DNA from: Verrucomicrobiota bacterium
GTDB taxonomy: Bacteria; Verrucomicrobiota; Verrucomicrobiia; Limisphaerales; JAEYXS01
Direction: 5' to 3'
Length of the DNA stretch: 14,424 bases
Assembly: GCA_021156225.1 (NCBI GenBank)
Contig: JAJNBN010000133.1
Span: 1 to 14,424 of the forward strand
Shown here piece by piece: positions 1 to 5,776 of the stretch. The notes under the pieces are model-generated. The model ran no database searches. It was not told the DNA's origin and saw only the letters and a list, made by a program, of their open reading frames with translations. Position numbers and translations under genes: made by a program. Within the stretch, counting starts at the first letter, position 1. Each line of letters opens with the position of its first letter.

Positions 1-44
1 AGCTCAATGAGCGATGCAGCGCACGGAAAGAGGCCAGGTTATCA
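1..44 (-). other. possible second attC site, cut by the window edge
   Basis: Directly after the stop of the 42-260 ORF, the minus strand reads GATAACC and, further on, TGCGCTGCATCGC. On the plus strand positions 14-25 give TGCAGCGCACGG and positions 38-43 GGTTAT, closely matching TGCAGCGCATGG and GGTTAA in the better-supported site at 275-367. About 12 extra bases separate the two blocks here. An attC site is expected just behind each cassette gene, so the position fits. The partner half lies outside the window, so folding cannot be checked. Confidence 0.35.
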
Positions 45-260
45 TGAGCAGTAAAGTGGAAGCCCTGAACCAATCCCTACCTTCTTCGCGAGTGACTGTA
101 TCACTGCGCGCTCCGGCTTACTGAATGTGCGCTGACTCGATACAAATCGGTCTGCTCCATGCAGAAGTCCAAGTTCCCCAGTGCGGTCTCGCAACACCAA
201 GCAGGAGAGAATAGCTCTGAGTGCCTGCGTCTCGTCTTCGGTGAGTTTCAATTCTGCCAT
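42..260 (-). CDS. small hypothetical protein, probable integron cassette gene
   Basis: This is a 72-residue ORF starting at ATG (258-260) and ending in TGA. I do not recognise the family. The protein is soluble-looking, with an amphipathic N-terminal stretch (about residues 5-25, rich in Leu, Glu and Arg), a Gly/Leu-rich middle and a basic segment near residues 45-60. It has no membrane segment and no signal peptide. The ATG lies 14 bases after the R' box GTTAGGC of the attC-like site at 275-281, which is the usual layout of an integron cassette: recombination point, short leader, one small gene, next attC. There is no clear Shine-Dalgarno sequence. That it is a mobile cassette gene is inferred from this context; its function is unknown. 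Confidence 0.5.
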   Translation of the reverse strand: MAELKLTEDETQALRAILSCLVLRDRTGELGLLHGADRFVSSQRTFSKPERAVIQSLAKKVGIGSGLPLYCS

Positions 261-274
261 AAGTGTGCGAAGTA

Positions 275-367
275 GCCTAACGACCCAAGCTCAGCGCCCC
301 GGCCCGTGAGACGCGTGAATTGTAACCGGAGCGTGATGGCCGGATTCGCTGCAGCGCATGGTTAATC
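275..367 (-). other. attC-like integron recombination site
   Basis: On the minus strand the 3' end is GTTAGGC (275-281), an exact GTTRRRY R' box. The 5' end is GATTAAC (361-367), an R'' box with one departure from RYYYAAC. Inside these, GCTGCAGCG (347-355) pairs with CGCTGAGC (289-296), leaving a single bulged G, like the extrahelical base of attC L boxes. A further stem CCGGCC/GGCCGG follows, then a partly paired apex. The element is about 93 bases and forms one long imperfect hairpin. It lies between two same-strand small ORFs, beginning 16 bases after the stop of one and ending 14 bases before the ATG of the other. Architecture and position are both typical of attC; folding and homology were not computed. 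Confidence 0.72.
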
Positions 368-383
368 GGCGTGATTTGATATC

Positions 384-593
384 TCAAACTTTGTCCTCTG
401 GCGGAGTCCTCAAGAACGATGGCGTACACGGGTAAAGCGCCCACCATTGCTTGTCTTGCGACAACTCTACATCCGGCGGGCCAAGGAACTTCCAACACAG
501 CGCCTCCTCGAAAGATAATTTCCGCGGCCAGCAACCCACTAACGAACAACCACGAGGGAATGTGCCATCGACGAGTGATACCCCTGCAATCAT
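384..593 (-). CDS. small hypothetical protein, possible integron cassette gene
   Basis: This is a 69-residue ORF from ATG (591-593) to a TGA 16 bases before the attC-like site, where a cassette gene should end. I do not recognise it. It is rich in Trp, Cys and Pro, with the C-terminus ending in PPEDKV, and has no signal peptide or clear membrane span. A GAGGG lies about 10 bases before the ATG and may serve as ribosome binding site. Third-position GC is higher in this frame than in the competing minus-strand frame (277-549), which has only a TTG start and runs through the attC site. The competing frame has a hydrophobic N-terminus and cannot be excluded. Function unknown. Confidence 0.35.
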   Translation of the reverse strand: MIAGVSLVDGTFPRGCSLVGCWPRKLSFEEALCWKFLGPPDVELSQDKQWWALYPCTPSFLRTPPEDKV

Positions 594-890
594 GGCGTCA
601 TGTCCCTCATCACAAACATCAACCTCAGTGCATAAGCACGGATGTTAAGAGCAATCCTCGTAGTAATCTCCCGGAGAGATGTCTTTCGGAGATTCAAGTT
701 TAGTGGGCATAGTAACTAACAGATATTAAGCCAAACTCTGATTTGGCCTAGTATGCCTGCGGTTGTAGGCTTGATTGTCACTCTTAAGTTGAAAATACGC
801 TCTTTAGAAGGGCTTCGCCATCGGAAAATACCGAGTTAGGATTTTTGTGCCTTCTGCGCCTCTTTGTGGCTATATTCCCCGCACGTAACT
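594..890. other. gene-free stretch between cassette region and fmdB-like gene
   Basis: No reading frame here looks coding in length, start or composition, and the sequence is more AT-rich than its right-hand neighbours. I see no tRNA-like fold and no integron integrase. A small hairpin GCCAAA/TTTGGC with a 6-base loop lies at 730-747 without a T tract. TATATT at 871-876 could be a -10 element for the next gene, but no good -35 stands at 16-18 bases. If the cassette array begins here, an attI-like site would be expected, but I cannot identify one. Confidence 0.5.
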
Positions 891-1382
891 ATGCCCATTT
901 ACGAATATGCGTGTCCCAAGTGCCGGAAGATTTTCAACTTCCTGTCCAAACGCATCAATCCGGACCGCACGCCCGTTTGCCCGAAGTGCGGCAACAAAAA
1001 GATGGTCAAGGAACTCAGCCGTTTCGCCATGATCAAAGGCGCCGCCGAACCGGCCGCTGGCGGATTGGGCGAGGACATGGCGATGCCCAACTTCGACGAT
1101 CCGCGCGTGCAGAAGGTGATGAACGACATGGAGCGCGACATGGGCTCCATGGACGAGAACAACCCCAAGCACATCGCGCACATGATGAAGAAGATGAAAG
1201 ACATCATGCCCGCCGGCTCCGTGCCCAAGGAACTCGATATCGCCATCAAACGCCTCGAACAAGGCGAAGACCCGGAAAAGATCGAAGCCGACATGGGCGA
1301 TGTGCTCGGCGATTGGATGGGCGGCCCCGGCGGCAAAGGCGGCGGCGCCTACACCCAAGACAGCGGCCTTTACGACTACTAA
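891..1382 (+). CDS. FmdB-family zinc-ribbon protein with long acidic tail
   Basis: The protein has 163 residues. The N-terminus MPIYEYACPKC is the hallmark of the FmdB/CxxC_CxxC_SSSS putative regulatory family. Two CPKC knuckles (Cys8/Cys11 and Cys30/Cys33) should bind one zinc. The domain ends near residue 45. Typical members are about 70-110 residues; here a C-terminal extension of more than 100 residues follows, Met-, Asp- and Lys-rich in its middle (about residues 60-120), then a GGPGGKGGG run and a final YDY. The tail looks partly helical and partly disordered. An upstream in-frame TTG at 864 would add nine residues before the conserved Met and is rejected. There is no clear Shine-Dalgarno. 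The cellular role of the family is not well established, and no partner is evident next to it. Confidence 0.85.
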   Translation: MPIYEYACPKCRKIFNFLSKRINPDRTPVCPKCGNKKMVKELSRFAMIKGAAEPAAGGLGEDMAMPNFDDPRVQKVMNDMERDMGSMDENNPKHIAHMMKKMKDIMPAGSVPKELDIAIKRLEQGEDPEKIEADMGDVLGDWMGGPGGKGGGAYTQDSGLYDY

Positions 1383-1388
1383 GTGGAC

Positions 1389-1410
1389 CGCGGGACTGTG
1401 TCCCGCAGGA
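1389..1410. repeat. REP-like palindrome, left copy
   Basis: A hairpin with stem GCGGGAC/GTCCCGC and a 3-base loop TGT (1390-1406) begins 7 bases after the stop of the fmdB-like gene. The 22 bases 1389-1410 recur as an exact reverse complement at 1513-1534. No T tract follows, so it is not a standard intrinsic terminator, though it could stabilise or attenuate the mRNA end. Paired inverted palindromes between genes resemble REP/BIME elements. Confidence 0.7.
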
Positions 1411-1512
1411 CCGTCCTAAACATCTGCCGCGCCCAAGTATCAGAGCTGCCGCCGCAGACTTTCTCCTCTGCAGCACACTTAACGGTTCACCTCCTCATTT
1501 ACCCTTTCCCGC

Positions 1513-1534
1513 TCCTGCGGGACACAGTCCCGCG
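1513..1534. repeat. REP-like palindrome, right copy, inverted
   Basis: This is the exact reverse complement of 1389-1410. Its core GCGGGAC-ACA-GTCCCGC (1517-1533) is itself a hairpin. The two copies are 102 bases apart in opposite orientation, so the gap could also fold into one large cruciform. The right copy lies about 18 bases before the -35 element of the MarR gene. Confidence 0.7.
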
Positions 1535-1551
1535 CTCCTCAAAACATATTG

Positions 1552-1580
1552 TTGACATATAGACAATCTATCTATAGACA
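1552..1580 (+). promoter_or_regulatory. promoter and likely MarR operator for the five-gene unit
   Basis: A perfect -35 TTGACA stands at 1552-1557. The best -10 is TATAGA (1573-1578), with a 15-base spacer that is shorter than ideal. Overlapping them are a direct repeat TATAGACA (1558-1565 and 1573-1580) and a palindrome ATAGA-CAA-TCTAT (1559-1571). MarR proteins usually bind such symmetric AT-rich sites across their own promoters, so autorepression is the natural inference. With this -10, transcription would start only a few bases before the GTG at 1588, implying a leaderless or near-leaderless mRNA. Confidence 0.55.
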
Positions 1581-1587
1581 TACTCCC

Positions 1588-2058
1588 GTGAACACGAAAC
1601 TGCTGCAACCCGGACCACACTACGAGGCCATGCTTCAGCTCTTGCGCACGGCGGAGACGCTATGGAACTCCAGCCGCATCTTATTCTCCCGTTGGGATCT
1701 CAGTCCCAGCCAGTTCAACGTCCTGAACCTGCTGCGGGATCACACCAGCGGCCTCTCCCAAACGGAATTGAGCGAAGCGCTCCTCACCCACCGCTCCAAT
1801 GTCACCGGCCTGGTGGACCGCCTCGAAGAGCGTGGCTTGCTCGAACGCCATACAGTCCCCGGAGATCGTCGCGCGTATCGTGTCGCTCTCACCGATGCCG
1901 GACGCAAACTATTGCAGGAGATCTTGCCCGTTTACTATCAGGCCGCTGAGGAAGTCTGGAGTCCCATGTCCGCCAAGCGCGCCAAGGAACTGGTCGCCGA
2001 ACTCGACGCGATCAAGATACAAGCCGAAGTGATTGCCCAAAAATACGGACAGAAATAA
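1588..2058 (+). CDS. MarR-family transcriptional regulator
   Basis: With the GTG start at 1588 the protein has 156 residues, normal for MarR. The N-terminal dimerisation helices come first (about residues 10-35), then the winged helix-turn-helix. This comprises the LSPSQFNVLNLL helix (38-49), LSQTELSEALL (56-66), a recognition helix with THRSNVTGLVDRLEERGLLER (68-87), and a wing with the conserved D-R-R (93-95) before VALTDAGR. The C-terminal helix returns to the dimer interface. An in-frame TTG at 1549 would place the promoter inside the gene and is rejected; ATG at 1630 would cut into the dimer helices. It is the first gene of the run, 31 bases before the Lnt-like gene, so it probably controls itself and the lipid genes. 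The ligand is unknown. Confidence 0.88.
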   Translation: MNTKLLQPGPHYEAMLQLLRTAETLWNSSRILFSRWDLSPSQFNVLNLLRDHTSGLSQTELSEALLTHRSNVTGLVDRLEERGLLERHTVPGDRRAYRVALTDAGRKLLQEILPVYYQAAEEVWSPMSAKRAKELVAELDAIKIQAEVIAQKYGQK

Positions 2059-2077
2059 ACCGTCGTAAACCAAAAGG

Positions 2078-2085
2078 AAGGAGGT
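2078..2085 (+). promoter_or_regulatory. strong Shine-Dalgarno for the Lnt-like gene
   Basis: AAGGAGGT ends four bases before the ATG at 2090. It is the only near-consensus ribosome binding site in this gene run, as the other genes have weak or no SD. This fixes the start and suggests that translation of the second gene does not rely on coupling to the MarR gene. Confidence 0.75.
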
Positions 2086-2089
2086 CGTT

Positions 2090-3586
2090 ATGCAGCACCG
2101 TACCTGGAACATCCCGCAACTCGCCCTGTTGATCCCGCAATGGTTCAACACGCGACTCCAGAGCCTGCATTTCTTGGGTTCCGCAGCACTGACCAAGTCC
2201 GAAGCCTTTCTGTGGCTGCTCGCCGGCATGGCCAGCTTTCATGCGGCGTATGTTACACCAGCCGCTGGCGGATGGCTCCTGCTTACCTACCTTACGCTGG
2301 TGCAATTGACCCGCCTTGAGCCCGGTCGCACCAGCTTCCTCATCGGTTGCCTCTTTGGTTTCTCTTTGGTCGCACCACAACTGAGCTTCTTCTTCAACAT
2401 CTTCAGTTGGGCCGCGGTGCCCTTGTGGATTGTGCTCTCCTTCTGGTTCGGCTTGTTCCTTTGGCTCGGCTGCCACATGCGGCGGCAGTTCTCCGCGTGG
2501 GCATTCGTGCTGACGTTGCCCATCGTGTGGCTGGGCCTCGAATACTTCCGCAGCGAACTCTACTACCTGCGCTTCTCGTGGCTGAATGCCGGTTTCACCA
2601 TGGGCCTGCACTTGCCCGGAGGTCTGCTGCAAATGTTCGGTGTCTATGGTCTCGGCATGATGCTGATGCTCCTCGCCTGTCTCCTCTCACTATTACGCCG
2701 CGAAGCCATGTTGGTCGTGACTGCCTTGGCGATGCTCGCCTTCACCGCTTCCACGCGCGATTGGTCCCTGCCCTCCAAAATCGGCAAACGCGTGCCCGTT
2801 CGTTCCTTCGCGGTAGCCGGCGTGCAACTGGAATTCCCCACCGAAGGCGAAGTGATGCGCAGTCTGGATCAAGTGCTGTTGAAGCAACCCGACGCCCAGC
2901 TCATCATGCTGAGTGAATACACCTTCCCCGGTGAAGTGCCGGAGAAAGTTCGTGCTTGGTGCAAGACGAACCACAAATATCTCGTCGCGGGCGGCAAAGC
3001 CCCGACCGCGAACGGTGATTATTACAACACCGCCTTCGTCATCGGTCCTACGGGCGAAACGGTTTTCCAACAGGCCAAGCAGGTGCCTATCCAATTCTTC
3101 GCCGATGGCTTGCCCGCGGAGAAGCAAATGCTCTGGGAATCACCTTGGGGCCGACTCGGCATTTGCATCTGCTACGACCTGAGCTTCTCCCGCGTGGTGG
3201 ATGAACTCGTCCGCCAAGGTGCCCAAGGCATCCTCGTGCCGACCATGGATGTGATGTCCTGGGGCGAATATCAGCATCAGCTTCATGCCCGCGTCGCCCC
3301 TGTGCGAGCGATGGAACATGGCGTCCCCATCTTTCGCGTAGCCAGTTCCGGAACGTCACAACTGGTCGATAGCAAAGGCCGCGTGCTCGCTGCCGCCTCT
3401 ATCCCGGGCGATGGTGAAATCCTCGGTGGCCGCATGACCATCGTCTCGCACGGTTCCCTGCCCTTTGACCGGCAATTCGCCCCGGCCACCAGTGCCGCCA
3501 CGCCTTTGATCGGTCTGTTGGCTTTGACCCTGCGGAAAAGAAAATCCACCGAAGCGGTGGAAACCCGTGAAACATGCTCGTCTTAA
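2090..3586 (+). CDS. lnt: apolipoprotein N-acyltransferase-like membrane enzyme (Lnt / CN-hydrolase family)
   Basis: The protein has 498 residues, close to the usual Lnt size of about 500. The N-terminal half has about six hydrophobic segments (roughly residues 38-215), including an aromatic-rich stretch near 98-130. The C-terminal half is a carbon-nitrogen hydrolase domain (about 236-455). The expected triad is visible: Glu276 in LSEYTF, Lys330 in QQAKQVP and Cys361 in GICICYDLSF. Lnt transfers an acyl chain from a phospholipid to the N-terminal Cys of lipoproteins on the periplasmic face of the inner membrane, leaving a lysophospholipid. The Lys loop differs from the common YxKxxLVPFGE pattern, so a relative with another acyl acceptor is possible. 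A last hydrophobic segment (about 471-482) precedes a charged tail. It lies 35 bases upstream of the Aas-like gene. Confidence 0.8.
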   Translation: MQHRTWNIPQLALLIPQWFNTRLQSLHFLGSAALTKSEAFLWLLAGMASFHAAYVTPAAGGWLLLTYLTLVQLTRLEPGRTSFLIGCLFGFSLVAPQLSFFFNIFSWAAVPLWIVLSFWFGLFLWLGCHMRRQFSAWAFVLTLPIVWLGLEYFRSELYYLRFSWLNAGFTMGLHLPGGLLQMFGVYGLGMMLMLLACLLSLLRREAMLVVTALAMLAFTASTRDWSLPSKIGKRVPVRSFAVAGVQLEFPTEGEVMRSLDQVLLKQPDAQLIMLSEYTFPGEVPEKVRAWCKTNHKYLVAGGKAPTANGDYYNTAFVIGPTGETVFQQAKQVPIQFFADGLPAEKQMLWESPWGRLGICICYDLSFSRVVDELVRQGAQGILVPTMDVMSWGEYQHQLHARVAPVRAMEHGVPIFRVASSGTSQLVDSKGRVLAAASIPGDGEILGGRMTIVSHGSLPFDRQFAPATSAATPLIGLLALTLRKRKSTEAVETRETCSS

Positions 3587-3621
3587 CCGGCAAAACCTGC
3601 TCTTAGATTGACGTTTTCAAC

Positions 3622-5772
3622 ATGAAAGCCTTTTTCCTATTCCTCGTCCGGTTGCTCTATCGCTTCCGCGCGTATGATACCGAAGTGCTCAAGACGCCGG
3701 GGCCGGTGTTGCTCCTGCCGAATCACATCTCGTGGCTGGACTGGCTTTTCCTCGGCGTGTGCCTGGATGAAGACTGGAAATTCGTCACCTCCGCGAACAC
3801 CGCCAAGACTTCCTGGCTGCATCGCAAGGTGATGGTGAACAAACGCACTTTCCCCATCGATCCGAACTCGCCCTATGCCGTCAAACTGATGGCTGAGTAT
3901 CTGGAAAAAGGAGGACGCCTTGTCCTCTTCCCGGAAGGCCGCCTCTCGCGCACGGGCAATCTGATGAAGCTGTTCGATGGCACCGGCTTCCTCATCTACA
4001 AGACCAAGGCGAAAGTCATCACCTGCTATCTGCGCAAGGCACATCGCCTGCCACTCTCACCGCATTCAGGCTGGAAGGAATGGTTTCCGGAAGTCACCGC
4101 GCATTTCAGCGGCACACACATCGCACCGGAGTTGGAACATCTGAGCACTTCGGAAGCGCGAGTCGTCGTGACGGACTGGTTACGCGACCGGTTGGTGGAT
4201 CTGCAATTCGAGACCGAGATGGCCTTTGGCGAAAAGAACTTGGTCCATGCCATTGCGGAAACTGCGGCGGATGTCCCGAACCAGATCGCCTTGGAAGATG
4301 TGAATCGCACGCCGCTCACGTTCCGTAAATTCCTCGTCGGCGCGGATGTGATCAGTCAGCAACTGCGGAAGCGGTTGCCCGCCCAATCCGCCCATGTCGG
4401 TGTCTTGCTGCCGAACATTAGCGCCACACCGGTCACCTGTGTAGCGTTGTGGTCGCTGGGCCATGTACCCGCCTTGCTGAATTTCAGCACGGGCATTCCC
4501 ATCATGATCGCCTGCGCGCAACTGGCCGGCATGAAACAGATTGTGACCTCCAAGGCGTTCCTGCTGAAGGCGCGCCTGGATGTCGAGCCGATGACCAAGG
4601 CGGGGATTGAATTCATCTACCTCGAGGACTTGCGCAAGGAAGTCACGGGTGGACAGAAATTTAGCACCCTCGTGAAGCACCTACTCTGGCCGCGCACCGC
4701 TCTGCCCTGCACCAAGAACTATGAGGACACCGCCGTCATTCTCTTCACCAGCGGCTCGGAAGGCGTGCCGAAGGGCGTGGAGCTCTCGCATAAAAACATC
4801 TTGGCGAATATCCGCCAGATGCTCGCGATCACAGATCTGGAGGACAAGGACCGCATCTTTAACTGCCTGCCCATGTTCCACAGCTTCGGCCTGACGGTCG
4901 GCACCTTGCTGCCGCTCATGCGCGGGCTTTACTCCTTCGTCTATCCTTCTCCGCTGCATTACCGCGTCGTGCCCACGGCGTTATACGATCGCGATTGCAC
5001 GGTGTTCCTCAGCACGAACACGTTCCTGAACGGTTACGGACGCAAGGCGCATCCGTATGATTTCCGCAGCATGCGCTACCTCTTCGCCGCTGCGGAGAAG
5101 CTCCAAGAAACCACGGCGAAGACGTGGTCAGAAAAATTCGGCGTGCGTGTTCTGGAAGGTTATGGGGCTACGGAATGCAGTCCTTGTGTGAGCGTGAACA
5201 CACCCTTGCAACCGCGCAATGGCACCGTCGGCCGGCTCATGCCCGGCATGGAATACAAGTTGGAACCCGTGGAAGGTGTGGAAGAAGGTGGCCGCCTGCA
5301 TGTGCGCGGCCCCAATGTGATGAAGGGTTATCTCAACGCCGATGCGAACGCGAAGTTCAAGGAAGGCGGCGGGTGGTATGACACCGGCGACATCGTGGCC
5401 GTAGATCGCGATGGTTTCCTCTCCGTGCGTGGCCGTCTGAAACGTTTCGCGAAGATCAGCGGTGAGATGGTCAGCCTCACTGCCGTGGAAGACGCATTCG
5501 CCGGTGCTTTCCCGCAATTCGGACTGCGCTGCCAGGTCGCCGTCGTCTCCGTGCCCGATGAGGAAAAGGGCGAGAAACTCATCGCGATCAGCAATGAACC
5601 CAAGCTCACGCTCGAAGACTTGCGCAAAGTGGCCAAGGAAAAAGGCCTCAGCAATCTGAGCATGCCCCGTGAGGTCAAGGCCGTGCGCGAGATCCCGAAA
5701 CTGGGTACGGGCAAAGTGAACCATCGCGAATTGCAGAAACTTATCAGCGAAGAAACGCCGGCGAAGTCGTAA
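3622..5772 (+). CDS. aas: bifunctional acyltransferase / acyl-activating enzyme, Aas type
   Basis: This is a two-domain protein of 716 residues, the size of E. coli Aas. Residues about 1-190 form a PlsC-type acyltransferase with NHISWLD (34-40, the HX4D catalytic motif) and FPEGRLSRTG (103-112). Residues about 205-716 form an AMP-forming acyl-activating domain with the phosphate loop TSGSEGVPKG (376-385), GYGATE (513-518), YDTGD (586-590), the hinge GRLKR (604-608) and the catalytic Lys698 in LGTGKVN. Aas enzymes load a fatty acid onto ACP and transfer it to the 2-position of a lysophospholipid, mainly lyso-PE, at the cytoplasmic side of the membrane. Placement between an Lnt-like enzyme and an MFS transporter fits lysophospholipid recycling. 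There is no clear Shine-Dalgarno. True substrates are inferred. Confidence 0.87.
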   Translation: MKAFFLFLVRLLYRFRAYDTEVLKTPGPVLLLPNHISWLDWLFLGVCLDEDWKFVTSANTAKTSWLHRKVMVNKRTFPIDPNSPYAVKLMAEYLEKGGRLVLFPEGRLSRTGNLMKLFDGTGFLIYKTKAKVITCYLRKAHRLPLSPHSGWKEWFPEVTAHFSGTHIAPELEHLSTSEARVVVTDWLRDRLVDLQFETEMAFGEKNLVHAIAETAADVPNQIALEDVNRTPLTFRKFLVGADVISQQLRKRLPAQSAHVGVLLPNISATPVTCVALWSLGHVPALLNFSTGIPIMIACAQLAGMKQIVTSKAFLLKARLDVEPMTKAGIEFIYLEDLRKEVTGGQKFSTLVKHLLWPRTALPCTKNYEDTAVILFTSGSEGVPKGVELSHKNILANIRQMLAITDLEDKDRIFNCLPMFHSFGLTVGTLLPLMRGLYSFVYPSPLHYRVVPTALYDRDCTVFLSTNTFLNGYGRKAHPYDFRSMRYLFAAAEKLQETTAKTWSEKFGVRVLEGYGATECSPCVSVNTPLQPRNGTVGRLMPGMEYKLEPVEGVEEGGRLHVRGPNVMKGYLNADANAKFKEGGGWYDTGDIVAVDRDGFLSVRGRLKRFAKISGEMVSLTAVEDAFAGAFPQFGLRCQVAVVSVPDEEKGEKLIAISNEPKLTLEDLRKVAKEKGLSNLSMPREVKAVREIPKLGTGKVNHRELQKLISEETPAKS

Positions 5773-5776
5773 TTCT

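Noticed and set aside
277..549. Minus-strand 90-residue reading frame ending SLSLGR
   Set aside because: It has only a TTG start without a ribosome binding site, lower third-position GC than the 384-593 frame, and its last 30 codons translate the attC-like hairpin. It remains an outside possibility as the cassette gene.
419..703. Plus-strand reading frames across the cassette region
   Set aside because: No ribosome binding site, non-protein-like composition, and antisense to a better minus-strand candidate.
714..839. Possible further attC/attI with GTTAGTT and TCCTAAC boxes
   Set aside because: Both boxes break the consensus and the inner sequences pair only over about four bases, so the fold is not supported.
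845..1555. Long plus-strand frame overlapping the fmdB-like gene
   Set aside because: Arg/His-rich shadow of the zinc-ribbon gene in another frame, running through the REP-like hairpins.
1549..1587. Upstream TTG start for the MarR gene
   Set aside because: It would place the TTGACA promoter and operator repeats inside the coding sequence and adds residues not typical of the family.
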